The position numbers were made by a program, and so were the translations under genes. The notes under the pieces were generated by a model. The model saw nothing but the letters and a program-made list of their open reading frames with translations, searched no databases and was not told the origin of the DNA. DNA of 64,000 nt, taken from positions 1 to 64,000 of the forward strand of contig BBFE01000005.1 in NCBI GenBank assembly GCA_001313085.1, given 5' to 3'. Each line of letters opens with the position of its first letter. Positions within the stretch are counted from its first letter, which is position 1. Below are positions 39,870 through 50,140 of this stretch, piece by piece. The stretch is from Paenibacillus sp. JCM 18996. Its GTDB lineage: Bacteria > Bacillota > Bacilli > Paenibacillales > NBRC-103111.

Positions 39870-39929
39870 TTGACACTCGATATAACACTTGATAATATAA
39901 CATCATTCGATATAGCGGTTGACGATATA
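39870..39929 (+). promoter_or_regulatory. PadR-operon promoter with three CGATATA repeats
   Basis: TTGACA (39870-39875) and TAATAT (39893-39898) with a 17-base spacer. CGATATA occurs at 39878-39884, 39908-39914 and 39923-39929, spaced 30 and 15 bases. Repeats overlapping the promoter are a plausible autoregulatory PadR operator, though they do not show the known ATGT-n8-ACAT PadR pattern. Confidence 0.45.
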
Positions 39930-39971
39930 GTTTGTAAGATCGATTACGGAACACGGGAGTGAACAAAAAAA

Positions 39972-40323
39972 ATGGACGGAACAAAAGACATGCTGCCTTT
40001 GACGGAGGCGTTTTATTATATTCTGATCGCCCTTTACCAGGGCCCGTCCCACGGCTACAGCATTATGCAGGACGTCGAGAAGATGAGCGGCGGGAGGGTT
40101 CGCATTGGGGCGGGTACGCTGTACACGGCACTTAACACGCTTTTGAAAAAAAGGCTTCATCGCTAATTCACCTGAAATTGACAATACGGATTCGCGGCGT
40201 AAAGTTTACATGATTACTCCGCAAGGAAAACAGGCTGCAGCGGCGGAAATGGAACGGTTGGAAGAGCTGCTTAATAACGGCCGCAGGCTGACGGCTGAGG
40301 GAAAAGGAGAGAATGGGGCATGA
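39972..40323 (+). CDS. PadR-family transcriptional regulator
   Basis: ATG at 39972 with GGGAGTGAAC upstream. About 116 residues. PadR winged helix: EAFYYILIALYQGPSHGYSI, VRIGAGTLYTALNTLLKKGF and, after correcting seven A near 40145, SRRKVYMITPQGKQAAAAEM. Stop at 40321-40323 overlaps the start of the following DUF2812 gene by four bases. PadR/DUF2812 pairs are common in Firmicutes; the regulator usually represses its own operon in response to membrane or drug stress. Confidence 0.92.
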
Positions 40324-40828
40324 AACAGGGAAAGGAACAAGCTTTTGAATACCGAACCAGACTGCACATGGATCGGCCCGGGATTATCAAAAGCCGTTTT
40401 GTGAAGGATCCGTCAGTCCGTTATATATACAAAGTGGATTATCAAAGGCATCTGAAGAAGGAGATTTCAATGAATACATCGGACTGTTCGGCGATGCCGG
40501 ATGGCAATACGTCGGCTCGTGCGTGGGCTGGCATTACTTTTGTAAATTACACCGCGCGGAAGGGTCCTATAAGATATACTCAGACCGTTCTTCACTCATA
40601 GCCTTTTACCGCAGGGTACAGCTGACATTAGGCGCCATCGCGCTGCTGAACCTGTTCTTTTTTTTACAGTGAATATCGTGAATTACTTTACGGCTTTACA
40701 AGGCAGAGGCTTTTCAGAAAGCTTTATTGTTATGCTGGGTTTTCAATTGTTATGTGTGCTGTTATTGTCTTATGGCGCGTATCGGTTTGAGAAAAAAGAT
40801 CAAAGGGGACCGGAATAAGGACGGTTGA
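40320..40828 (+). CDS. DUF2812 membrane protein
   Basis: ATG at 40320 overlaps the PadR stop (ATGA). About 168 residues. N-terminal YRTRLHMDRPGIIKSRF-type soluble part with an IYKVDYQRHLKKEISMNEYI block and W-Q-Y-V-G, then two helices (FYRRVQLTLGAIALLNLFFF and IVMLGFQLLCVLLLSYGAYR). This is the DUF2812 layout. Shifts near 40472 and 40660. Function unknown; presumably the regulated effector of the PadR pair. Confidence 0.8.
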
Positions 40829-40929
40829 AGTTACCCTTCGGTAACAAGGTTAAGAAAAAAGTGCGTACTTTTCAACCGATTGCTGTTTCCTTTATGATTG
40901 AAGCAAGTCTTTGACAGGAGGAGATTGCA

Positions 40930-41903
40930 ATGAATTACAGAACGCTTGGAAAAAACAGGGCTGAAGGTTTCTGAAATCGGTTATGGAGCTTGGGGCATCG
41001 GCAAAACGAGCTGGATCGGTGCAAATGACGGCGAATCGCTGCAAGCCCTTCATAAAGCAATCGACCTCGGATTGAATTTCATCGATACAGCGCTTGGGTA
41101 TGGGGACGGTCACAGTGAGCGATTGGTGGGCCAAACCGTCAGGGAACGGTCGGAAACGGTATACGTAGCCTCCAAAATTCCGCCTAAAAAACCGGCAGTG
41201 GCCGGCGCAGGCGGGCGTACCGGTTGAAGAAACTTTTCCGGCTGAGCATATCATCGCTTCTACGGAACAAAGCCTGCGAAATCTCGGATTGGAGACGATC
41301 GATGTACAGCAGTTTCACGTCTGGTCGGACGAATGGGTAGGTAAAGGGGACTGGCTTGAGGCGGTGAGAAAGCTGAAGGAGCAGGGGAAGATCCGTTTCT
41401 TTGGAGTTTCGATCAATGACCACCAACCGGACAACGCGGTCAAATTGATTGAAACCGGCGTTGTGGATACGGTCCAGGTGATCTATAATATTTTTTGACC
41501 AAAGCCCGGAGGACAAGCTCTTGCCGGCGTGCGAAAACCATAACGCGGGCGTGATTGTCCGCGTGCCTTTGGATGAAGGCGGACTGACGGGAAGTATTAC
41601 GCCGGAAAGCAAATTTGAAGAAGGCGATTTCCGCAACAGCTACTTCAGAGACAACCGGAAACGGGAAGTCTACGAACGGGTTCAAAATATCGCTTCCGAC
41701 CTCGATATCTCCGTGGATCGGATGGCAGAGACATCGCTGCGCTATGTTCTGAGTCATCCGGCTGTGTCTACCGTCATTCCGGGCATGCGTTCTATCCGGA
41801 ACGTGGAACGGAACTGTCAAGCGGGTGACGGCCAAGGCCTGCCACAAGAACAAGTCGACAAACTGAAATCCCATCGCTGGTTCGCAACTTTTATAAAGCA
41901 TAA
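40930..41903 (+). CDS. aldo/keto reductase
   Basis: NADPH-dependent reductase of carbonyls, TIM barrel, cytoplasmic. ATG at 40930 after CAGGAGGAGATTGC. About 324 residues. Catalytic tetrad: Asp in [14 protein letters not shown], Tyr in the same loop, Lys in VYVASKIPP and His in [11 protein letters not shown]. The C-terminal NADP site reads [18 protein letters not shown]. Shifts near 40950 (A run), 41205, 41492 (T run) and 41885; corrected end VRNFYKA at 41903. A strong terminator follows. Confidence 0.92.
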
Positions 41904-41953
41904 GGCCGGCTGCATCGTCCGGACTTTATCTTGCGTCAAAATCTAGTTTAGTC

Positions 41954-41993
41954 AAAACAAGCCGAGCCGCTCACGCGGATTCGGCTTGTTTTA
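41954..41993. terminator. bidirectional terminator
   Basis: AAAACAAGCCGA pairs with TCGGCTTGTTTT, with an inner GCCGC/GCGG helix. It separates the reductase from the convergent LacI gene. Confidence 0.9.
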
Positions 41994-42018
41994 ACATGGG
42001 GGAGCATCTGTGGCGGAG

Positions 42019-43023
42019 TCATGGTCGCCCTGGTTGCACCGGAGGCGCACAAGAACTCCTTTCCTTGATCACGGCTTCGATATCCTGAAAAGATGGGATA
42101 GTCTGCGACCCTTCTATTAACGACAAGATGGAATCGACCATATTTTGCGCAATCTGGTTTACGGGAATCCCGGTGGAAGTTACGGGAATGTCCAGATCCG
42201 CCATTTGTGGAATATTATCGTAGCTGATTAAGGACATATCCTGCGGAATCCGCAAACTGCACTCTTTTACAGCTTGCAGGATCCCGACGGTTAGTTCATA
42301 GCTGCCGCTGACAATGGCTGTCGGCCGCCCTCCAGACTGCAGGAGCTTCATCGCTGACGAAAAGCCTTCCTGCCAGGACAGTTTATTCGTATGTACAGTG
42401 ATTGGATTGATGCCGAGTTCTGTGACGGCTTGCAGATAACCGCTAAATTTCTCGTCCTGATTCGCAATGTTTCCATTTATGTCACCGATGTAAGCTATTT
42501 TTTCTATGTGCCAGCCGGTAAAGATATTCAACGGACCGGCAGATGGCTTGCGTACGGTTAACGCTGATTCCGGGAAAAGCGGAAGCCGCTTTGTATTCGC
42601 CAAAAGTAAGCAGAGGAACATTCGATACAAGCGCGGTTTCTTCTTCACCTGAGTGTCTCGCCGTGTCGAATACAAGAATACCATCCACTCGGAACCGGTT
42701 GAACAGCGCTATAGCAGAGGGAATCGGGTTAATAGAAAGAAGCGTATGGTACGACCTGGCCGTCAATTTTTTGCGATATCAGCGTGACAAGGGTCGATAA
42801 GGCGGCGACTTCCAGGCTGGGCCAAACCACCCCGATGGTGCGGCTTTTTTTTCGAAACAAGCGTTTTAGCTGTAAAGTCCGGTTGATAGCCCATTTGCTC
42901 CGCCAACTCAATTATTTTCATTTTGGTATGTTGTTTTACAAGGGGACTGTTGTTTAAAGCTTTGGAAACCGTCGAATAGCTGACTCCTGCAACTCGTGCA
43001 ACATCTTTTATAGTTATTCCCAA
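42019..43023 (-). CDS. LacI-family transcriptional regulator
   Basis: TTG at 43023 after GAGGTGGATGCAA. About 335 residues. N-terminal HTH and hinge: ITIKDVARVAGVSYSTVSKA then LNNSPLVKQHTKMKIIELAE. The periplasmic-binding-protein-like core includes RFRVDGILVFDTARHSGEEE and RIPQDMSLISYDNIPQMADL, with SWQEGFSSAMKLLQSGGRPT between. Shifts near 42745, 42852 and 42525. It is divergent from the importer at 43193 and a perfect palindromic operator lies between them, so it is the specific repressor of that operon, probably induced by the imported sugar. Confidence 0.9.
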
Positions 43024-43109
43024 ATTGCATCCACCTCGACCTTTTGCATAAAAAAATTTTCGAATGGTAAGAATATTGTAATTATTTAAACGAATTAATA
43101 TAATCAAAA

Positions 43110-43127
43110 AATAACAACGTTGTTATT
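43110..43127. promoter_or_regulatory. perfect 18-base LacI-type operator
   Basis: AATAACAACGTTGTTATT is its own reverse complement, with the central CG typical of LacI/GalR operators. It sits between the LacI gene and the importer. Confidence 0.75.
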
Positions 43128-43142
43128 AATTACCATTGTAAT

Positions 43143-43156
43143 TGAAAGCGCTTAAA
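43143..43156 (+). promoter_or_regulatory. cre site (CcpA)
   Basis: TGAAAGCGCTTAAA differs from the cre consensus at one position. It lies 37 bases upstream of the binding protein start, so the operon is under both specific and global carbon control. Confidence 0.7.
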
Positions 43157-43192
43157 ATTCAAGTTTTATATTCCGAAGGAGGAGAAAAAAGA

Positions 43193-44519
43193 ATGAAAGC
43201 AGCAATGCTTAAAATTACGGCGGCCGCTCTCTCGGCATCTATGCTGTTTGGCTGATCGGGTGCAGCGGCGGGGGGCAGCCAAATGAAGCAAAAGCCACAC
43301 AAACCAAAGCCAAGGAAGGCCCTGTTTCGCTAAAAAATCGCCTGGTGGGGAGGACAAGACCGGCACGACCGTACATTAAAGGTGATCAAGATGTTTGAAG
43401 AAAAGAATCCGAACATTAAAGTGGAGACCGAATACGCAAGCTTCAACGATTATTGGACCAAAATGGCCACGGAGGCCGCAGGGAAGAACCTGCCTGACGT
43501 CTTCCAAATGGATTACGCTTACATCGGAGAATATACCGCCCGCAAGCTCGTCGAACCGCTTGACCAATATTCGAAAGCAGATGCGCTTAACCTGAAAGAT
43601 GTCGACGAAACCTTCCTGCTGGGCGGACGCATTGACGGCAAGCTGTACGCTGTGAACCTCGGCGCCAATGCCCCGGCAATCGAATACGATCCCGCCATTT
43701 TCGAAAAAAACGGGTGTGCCGGCTCCCAAAGAAGGCTACACCTTCGACGATTTGATCAAGACCGCGAAGGATCTTAAATCGAAAGTGGGAAAACAGGATT
43801 TTTTATCCGATCGACAGCACGTTTGATTTCGGGTATTACTTGAGGCAGCGGGGAACCAATTTTTTTATAACAAAGAGGGCAACGCGCTCGGTTTTTTCGG
43901 ATGCCAAGTATGTGGCCGATTTCTTCACGCTCGAGAACAACATGGTGAAGGAAGGGCTGATAGCGCCTCCGCAAATTACAAAAGCGATAAAAAAAGCGAC
44001 ACCGATACCTTGATTGTAAAAGGAAACGCAGCCATTCGCCCATTTACCAGCAACCTGATCGTGGCCTTTACTCAATACGCCAAAAGACCGTTGAAGCTTA
44101 TGCCTCTACCGGCAGTAGCAGGAGGACAAGAAGGAAATTATCTGAAACCGTCGCAATTCTTTTCGGTGTCCTCCAATTCGAAGCAGAAAGAAGCCGCCGT
44201 CAAATTTATAGATTTCTTCACTAACGATTTGGCTGCCAACGACGTCTTATTCGGGGAGCGCGGAGTTCCGGTTTCGTCAAAAGTGAGAGAACACCTGGTG
44301 CCGAAACTTGAAGCGGGAGCCAAGGAGCAGTTCGATTACATAGAATATGTCAAAAGCCATTCCAAGCCTATCGACCCTCCTTCTCCGAAGGGCGGCAGCA
44401 AAGTAAGCGATCTGTTTGGACGCACTCTGGACAAGGTTCTGTACGGTGAAGTTGCACCGCAGGACGCCGCAAAACAGTTTATGGATGAAGCAAATAAAAT
44501 TTTAAGTTCAAACAAGTAA
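43193..44519 (+). CDS. CUT1 ABC importer, sugar-binding lipoprotein
   Basis: ATG at 43193 after GAAGGAGGAG. About 440 residues. Signal ITAAALSASMLFGLIGCSGG with lipobox LIGC, visible once a missing C near 43251 is restored. Mature protein: LKIAWWGGQDRHDRTLKVIK, then PDVFQMDYAYIGEYTARKLV and a C-terminal EVAPQDAAKQFMDEANKILS. A/T-run shifts near 43333, 43706, 43800, 43861, 43893 and 43990. Only this SBP of the four starts AWWGGQDR, so it represents a different ligand group. First gene of a three-gene transport operon. Confidence 0.92.
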
Positions 44520-44533
44520 TCCAAAAAAATAAT

Positions 44534-44560
44534 AAGCCTTTCTGCTTGTCGGGAAGGCTT
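44534..44560 (+). repeat. intercistronic hairpin
   Basis: AAGCCTT pairs with AAGGCTT around TCTGCTTGTCGGG, in the 60 bases between binding protein and permease. Such hairpins often raise the level of the upstream binding-protein message. Confidence 0.55.
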
Positions 44561-44579
44561 GTTCTCCAGGAGGGATTAG

Positions 44580-45523
44580 ATGGAAGCTTCCTTGACGAGA
44601 GAGTCTGTCCTTACAAAAAAAAGCCAAAAGGAAAACGTCATTGATACGCGATTTGGTAGGGTACAGCTTTATTTCTCCGTGGCTTTTGGGATTTTTTATG
44701 CTTTACGATAGGTCCGATGGTCGCTTCATTCTACTTGTCGTTTACGAATTACGATATGCTTTCCAGCCCTGAATGGGTCGGCCTCAGCAATTTCAAGCAA
44801 ATGTTCACCGACGATGCGAGGTACTGGACATCCGTTAAAGTGACCTTCTTGTTTGTAATCGTTTCCGTGCCGCTAAAGCTGGCGTTTGCGCTGTTTATTG
44901 CCATGCTGTTCACGAAAAAAATCACAAGGCGGTCGGTTTCTACAGAACGGTATACTACATTCCGTCTATTATTGGCGGAAGCGTGGCCGTTTCTGTGATG
45001 TGGAAGCAGCTTTTTTGGACTGCACGGCGCGGTTAACAGCGGGTTAGAGCTGCTTGGCATCAAAGGGATAGATTGGGTGACCGATCCCAAGACAGCGCTT
45101 TGGACACTGATTATTCTCGTCATTTGGCAGTTCGGCTCTCCGATGCTTATATTCATGGCCGGACTGAAACAAATTCCGAAGGAGCTGTATGAAGCAGCCG
45201 ATGTGGACGGAGCCAGCAGCATCTCGAGCTTCTTCCGGATCACGCTTCCGATGCTGACTCCAGTCATTTTCTTTAACCTCGTCATGCAGATGATCGGCGG
45301 TTTTATGACCTTTACGCAAAGCTTCCTCATTACTGCCGGCGGTCCTTTGGACCGGACTTTGTTCTACGCCGTATATTTGTACCAAAACGCCTTTACCAAC
45401 TTCCAGATGGGCTACGCTTCGGCGATGGCTTGGGTACTGCTGTTGATCGTGGCGTTGCTCACAGCATTGGTTTTCAAATCGTCTTCGGCATGGGTATATT
45501 ACGAGTCGGAGGGAGGCAAATAA
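44580..45523 (+). CDS. CUT1 ABC importer, permease (MalF/UgpA type)
   Basis: ATG at 44580 after CCAGGAGGGATTAG. About 310 residues. First helices LVGYSFISPWLLGFFMLYIG; EAA loop YEAADVDGASSISSFFRITL; final segment VFKSSSAWVYYESEGGK. Shifts at A/T runs near 44617, 44690, 44917 and 45013. Pairs with the following permease. Confidence 0.92.
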
Positions 45524-45524
45524 G

Positions 45525-46375
45525 ATGAATTTTACGGTTCGCCGGTTCTCTTATCATTTGTTTGTACTCGCTTTCGGAGCGCTCATGATTTACCCGATTT
45601 TGTGGACGCTGGCAAGTTCTTTTAAACCGGAAGCGGAAATTTTTTAAACACGCCGGATCTTTGATCCCGTCAAGCTTTCAATGGCAGAACTACATCAACG
45701 GATGGAAAGGTTTTGGCACCACCAGCTTTTCGGTTTTTTTTCAAAAAAAATTCTGCCATTATTACGGTGCTCGGCGTGCTAGGCACGATCTTTTCGTCCA
45801 GTGCAGTCGCTTTCGGTTTTGCCAGAGTCAGCTTCCGTGGACGGTCGCTATTGTTCGCCTGCCTGATGGTGACCATGATGCTTCCGCATCAGGTTACAAT
45901 GATTCCACAGTATATTTTGTTCAGCAAGCTGGACTGGGTAAATACGTTTTATCCGTTAGTCGTACCGCATTATATCGGCGGGAGCCCGTTTTTCATCTTT
46001 TTTTTGATGATTCAGTTTTTTCCGCGGCATTCCCAGGGATATGGACGAAGCCGCGGTGATCGATGGCTGCAGCACTTACAATATTTTCTGGAAAATAGCG
46101 CTGCCGCTGGCAAAGCCGGCGCTCGTCACCGTCGCAATCTTTTCGTTCATGTGGACGTGGGATGATTTTATGGGGCCGCTGATTTATTTGAATAATCCGA
46201 AGCTGTTTACCGTTTCACTCGGATTGCGGATGTTTTCGGACCCGTCCTCTTTCTCCAATTGGGGATATATGTTTGCCATGTCTGTGCTTTCGCTGGTGCC
46301 TCAGTTCATTATCTTCATCTTTTTTTCCAAAAGAATATCGTTGACGGAATCGCCACTACGGGTTTGAAAGGATAG
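45525..46375 (+). CDS. CUT1 ABC importer, permease (MalG/UgpE type)
   Basis: ATG at 45525, one base after the previous stop, with GGGAGGC overlapping the upstream gene. About 280 residues. VTMMLPHQVTMIPQYILFSK is the typical P-loop-preceding helix, EAA loop MDEAAVIDGCSTYNIFWKIA, corrected end RIVDGIATTGLKG at 46375. Shifts near 45645, 45740-45750, 46000-46025 and 46330. No ATPase follows. Confidence 0.92.
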
Positions 46376-46448
46376 CCGCTTGAATAAAACTCACGCGGGG
46401 AAAGCATAATATTCTATGGTTTCCAATTTCAAACTCAGGAGGAATTTC

Positions 46449-46783
46449 ATGTTTACCAGCAATGTCTCTCAGCAATTGAACGAATGCCGCCAGACCATCC
46501 AGGGCTGATGCAGCAAACTCAACAATCCAACGCCATGTATCAAAGAATGATGCAGCAGGAGCAGCAAAACGCATATCAACTTGAGCAATTGGCGCAAAGG
46601 GAGCGCCAGGCGGTGCAGATGATTCAAACAGCGCTTCAGAGCCATGAATTCGCTATGCAGCAAATGCAACGGACGTCCCAAATTTGCACGGAGCTAGAGC
46701 AAACCGTCAACTCGATGAACCAGAACATGCAAAACATGCAGAACACGCAGGCACAGGGAATGACAAATCCTCGTTATCAATGA
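46449..46783 (+). CDS. glutamine- and methionine-rich small coiled-coil protein
   Basis: ATG at 46449 after AGGAGGAATTTC. About 111 residues. A shift near 46503 joins MFTSNVSQQLNECRQTIQG to LMQQTQQSNAMYQRMMQQ. The middle is a near-continuous helix with heptad-like spacing (NAYQLEQLAQRERQAVQMIQ) and the end is repetitive (NQNMQNMQNTQAQG). About a quarter of residues are Gln, with many Met and two Cys. I know no function; sporulation-associated or scaffold proteins are possibilities. It follows the importer by 74 bases and has its own terminator. Confidence 0.7.
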
Positions 46784-46795
46784 AAAAAAGAATTC

Positions 46796-46830
46796 CCGGT
46801 TGAAGGATGATCCTTTGATCGGTTTTTTTT
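46796..46830 (+). terminator. rho-independent terminator
   Basis: CCGGTTGAAGGAT pairs with ATCCTTTGATCGG (three mismatches), followed by eight T. Confidence 0.7.
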
Positions 46831-47206
46831 ATTGTTTGACGAGCCCTCGAAGTTATAGACAGAGTGAATCAGCGCCGCTGAAGCTTTGCGTATGCCCTGT
46901 GTATAATACTCAGAAAATGTACCAAGCAGTTGAATGAGGAAGTAAGCTATGTGATCCTGTTCTACTGGCGGCATAAAATGCTCTCTACTTCAGTCGGATT
47001 CTCGCCTATCCGCCGGACGTGAAAGAAAGAATTTATCTGGATTCGTTTACACGACGAAATTGACGTTTACGGAGATGAAGGCTCCCGGTTAGCAAAAGGT
47101 TGAGCAGGTAAAAAAAATCTGTTTAATAATAGGGTAGCGCAGCGGATTTTTTTCAACGGACTTTATTTGGCCGCGCAATTTTTTGAACACTTTGGGGAGG
47201 GAAACA
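46831..47206 (+). other. intergenic region with no clear gene
   Basis: About 375 bases. Fragments such as PPDVKERIYLDSF (around 46998-47050) look protein-like but have no start, no continuation and no ribosome binding site. It may be a decayed gene. The final part carries GGGGAGGGAAACA, the ribosome binding site of the oxidoreductase. No convincing promoter seen. Confidence 0.5.
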
Positions 47207-48360
47207 ATGGATACGATTAAAGTTGGAATCGCCGGTACAGGTTTCTCTGCCATGGCACATTTAGAAGCTTTAAGCCGTATTCCTTATGTTCAAGTGTGGG
47301 GAATATCCGGAAGCACGCTTGAGAAGAGTGAGGAAATTGCTGAAAAAAATGAACATACCCAAAGCCTACTCTTCTGTTGGCGAGCTCATTAAAGATCCCG
47401 ACATCCAGGCCGTGCATAATTGTACGCCTAATGCTTTACATTTCGAAATCAACAAGCAGGTCCTTCTTTCAGGCAAGCACCTGCTGTCCGAGAAGCCGCT
47501 GGCGATCAACAGCGATCAGTCCGCAGAGCTGGTTGAATTAACGAAGCTGGCGGATTCGGTCAGCGGAGTTTGCTTCAACTACCGGCATTACCCGATGGTC
47601 TCCCAAATTAAAGAGATGCTGCAGTCCGGCAAGCCGGGCAAGGTCAATCTAGTCTACGGCGGCTATCTTCAGGATTGGCTTTTGCTCGACACGGATTACA
47701 GCTGGAGGCTAGACCCTGAAACGAACGGCCCCTCCCGTGCCATAGCGGATATCGGATCCCATTGGTGCGATACGGTGCAATATATTTTGAATAAAAGGAT
47801 AGTGGAGGTTTTCGCGGATTTAAAGACGGTTCATCCCGTCAGAAGGAAGCCGAAAGAAAGCGTATCGACGTTTGCTTCCAGCGAAGATGTGGAAAGGGAA
47901 GATGTGAAGATCACGTCGGAGGATTACGGCAGCGTCCTGATTCATTTTGAAAACGGCGTCCAAGGTGTGTTCACAGTCTCCCAGGTTGCTGCTGGAAGAA
48001 AAAAACCACCTGCATTTTGAAATTGCTTCAGAGCGATCGTCCTTTGCTTGGGACCAGGAAAAGCCTAATGAGCTTTGGGTGGGGAAAAGGGAAAAAAGCG
48101 AGCGAAGAGTGGCTGAGTGATCCAGAGCTGCTCAGTCCAAAATCCGCTTCATTAACGCATTACCCGGGAGGACATCATGAGGCTGGCCCGACGGATTAAA
48201 AAAAACTTGTGCATCGATTTCTATCAAAAGGTATTGGACAGACAATTTAAAAGCTCATTTGCCACGCTGGAAGACGGTCATCGAATCATGCAGCTGGTAG
48301 AATCCGTCTTGAAAAGCCACAGGGAAAAAAAAGTGGGTAAAAGATCGGAGAATGAGCTGA
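47207..48360 (+). CDS. Gfo/Idh/MocA-family oxidoreductase
   Basis: ATG at 47207 after GGGGAGGGAAACA. About 384 residues, longer than the three at 29-33 kb. VGIAGTGFSAMAHLEALSRI (Rossmann), HLLSEKPLAINSDQSAEL (catalytic Lys), SRAIADIGSHWCDTVQYILN with the His. Corrected C-terminus FATLEDGHRIMQLVESVLKS, the usual GxRxxxxxE-type tail. Shifts near 47345, 48001, 48185 and 48330. It lies between two importers and could oxidise the sugar brought in by either. Confidence 0.92.
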
Positions 48361-48370
48361 CGGCTAACTA

Positions 48371-48410
48371 AAAAAATCCTATCTACCGCAGCAGGGTGGT
48401 GGGATTTTTT
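48371..48410. terminator. rho-independent terminator
   Basis: AAAAAATCC pairs with GGGATTTTTT, with partial pairing of CTACC and GGTGG inside; six T follow. Confidence 0.7.
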
Positions 48411-48772
48411 CCATGAGATTTTGCAATTTAATGTGTTCTTGGACAAGATAGCATATTGACAATTTTATTAATATTATGGCAGAATATTCAAGTAAGCGGA
48501 TACATAATTTGAAAGAATAAATTCATCCATCCAGAGAAGTATTTCTCATAAAAAATGAACGCGTGTACATTTACAATAGGACAGGGGGATGATATATAGG
48601 ATTTCCATGCACCCAAATGTACGCGCGTACATAATTCCCGGATAATGGAATGCTGCCGGGGGTTTGTAGTGATTTTGATTTTACTTTCTAAAAAAAATGA
48701 TAGCGCTTACTTTCCAAATGTAATAAGGTAAAAAACTGGTAATTACATCAAACAAGGGATGGTGTATCGCTT
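48411..48772 (+). promoter_or_regulatory. regulatory region of the third importer
   Basis: No gene seen. Contains a perfect 16-base palindrome ATGTACGCGCGTACAT (48617-48632), a related half-site ACGCGTGTACAT (48559-48570) and a cre site TGATAGCGCTTACT (48698-48711, one mismatch). The palindrome resembles GntR/AraR operators (TGTACGTACA core). Its cognate regulator is not in the adjacent genes. Confidence 0.6.
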
Positions 48773-50083
48773 ATGTTGAAAAAAAGTCGGCACTTTCGCT
48801 ATCATCGGAGTTTTGGGCGTGTCTTCGCTATTGTCGGGATGCAGCAGCAGTCAACCGGCAGCGTCTGGCGGCGGCAAATCGGTCAGCAGCAGCAGTAAAG
48901 AAATTACGGTTTGGAGCTTTACGGATGAAGCCAAGTATGCGATCCAGAAATTTGAAGAAAAGTATCCCGATATTAAAGTGAATTTGGTTTATATTCCGGG
49001 AAATCAATATGAAACGAAGCTGCGGTCGGCTCTGCAGACCGGAGCACAGGCCCCCGACGCGTTTGCGCTGGAGAACGGCTTTGTAAGAAAATTCATCGAT
49101 AATCCAGCATTAGCCGATCTGGGACCGTATGCAAAAGACCTTATTTCTCAGCAGTATCCGTATGTCCAAGCGACAGAGAAGGACTCTAAGGGCAATATAA
49201 AAAACGATAGGCTATCAGGGAACTCCAGGGGGAATTCATTATCGCCGCGATCTTGCTAAAACTTACCTCGGAACGGATGATCCCGACAAAGTAAGCGAAA
49301 TGATTTCCTCGTGGGATAAAGTCTTTAAACTTGGAGAAAAAAAGTGGCCCAAGACAGCAATGGCAAGGTGCATGCGCTTGTAAACTGGAACGACATAGCA
49401 ACAGTGCAGAACGGCAATGTGAAAAAAAAGCTTGGGTAGAGGACAGCAAACTGGTCATCGATCCCGCCCGCCTGGAGGTTCTGGACTTGGGAAAACAAGC
49501 TCAGGATAGAAATGTCGTAGCCAAATTGGAAGCCGGCAGTCCTGCTGTAAATGCTTCTATGCAAAATGGTGAAGTGTTGTTTTACCCCGGAGCAACCTGG
49601 TACTTGCAGTATGTGCTTAAGAAAAAAATGCTCCAAAAAAACTTCAGGAATGTGGGGACTTGCCCACGGTCCGGGCTCTTTTAGCTCAGGCGGAACCTTC
49701 TATGCGATCTACGACAAAACCAAGAAAAAAAAGATCTCGCCTGGAAATTTATCAACTTCTATTCGTTCGACCATGACTTTTTTAAAACAATTGGGAAAAG
49801 AACAAACCTATTTTACCAGCAACAAAGCGGTTAACTCGGAATTGGCTCCGGAAGTGAAAGACGAATTTCTCGGCGGTCAAAAGTATTTTGAGTTTTTTTC
49901 GGAATAGAAGGGGACAAAGTCGCACCTGTGACAAGAACCAAATACGACGGCGACATAGACTCTATTTTTTTTCAAAGGCTGTACAGCTGTATATGAAGGG
50001 CGATCTTAAAACAAAAGACGAAGTCATCGCCAGATTCAAAAAAAGATGTCAAGCATGACTTTCCGGAGTTGAATGTAGATTAA
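48773..50083 (+). CDS. CUT1 ABC importer, sugar-binding lipoprotein
   Basis: ATG at 48773 after AAGGGATGGTGTATCGC. About 430 residues. Corrected signal MLKKVGTFAIIGVLGVSSLL with lipobox LSGC. ITVWSFTDEAKYAIQKFEEK, FALENGFVRKFIDNPALADL and APVTRTKYDGDIDSIFFKAV are typical. Many A/T-run shifts (near 48783, 49203, 49343, 49428, 49625-49640, 49730, 49895, 49963 and 50041). The ligand appears to be a sugar or oligosaccharide; the FTDEAKYAI start resembles SBPs for uronides or polyols, which is a guess. Confidence 0.9.
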
Positions 50084-50092
50084 TATTATGAG

Positions 50093-50120
50093 CGGACCCG
50101 GCGAACCCGGGTCTCTCTTT
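50093..50120 (+). terminator. intercistronic hairpin/attenuator
   Basis: GGACCCGG pairs with CCCGGGTC around CGAA, followed by TCTCTTT. It lies between binding protein and permease and would lower permease expression relative to the binding protein. Confidence 0.6.
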
Positions 50121-50140
50121 AAAGGTGGTGACTGTAATAA

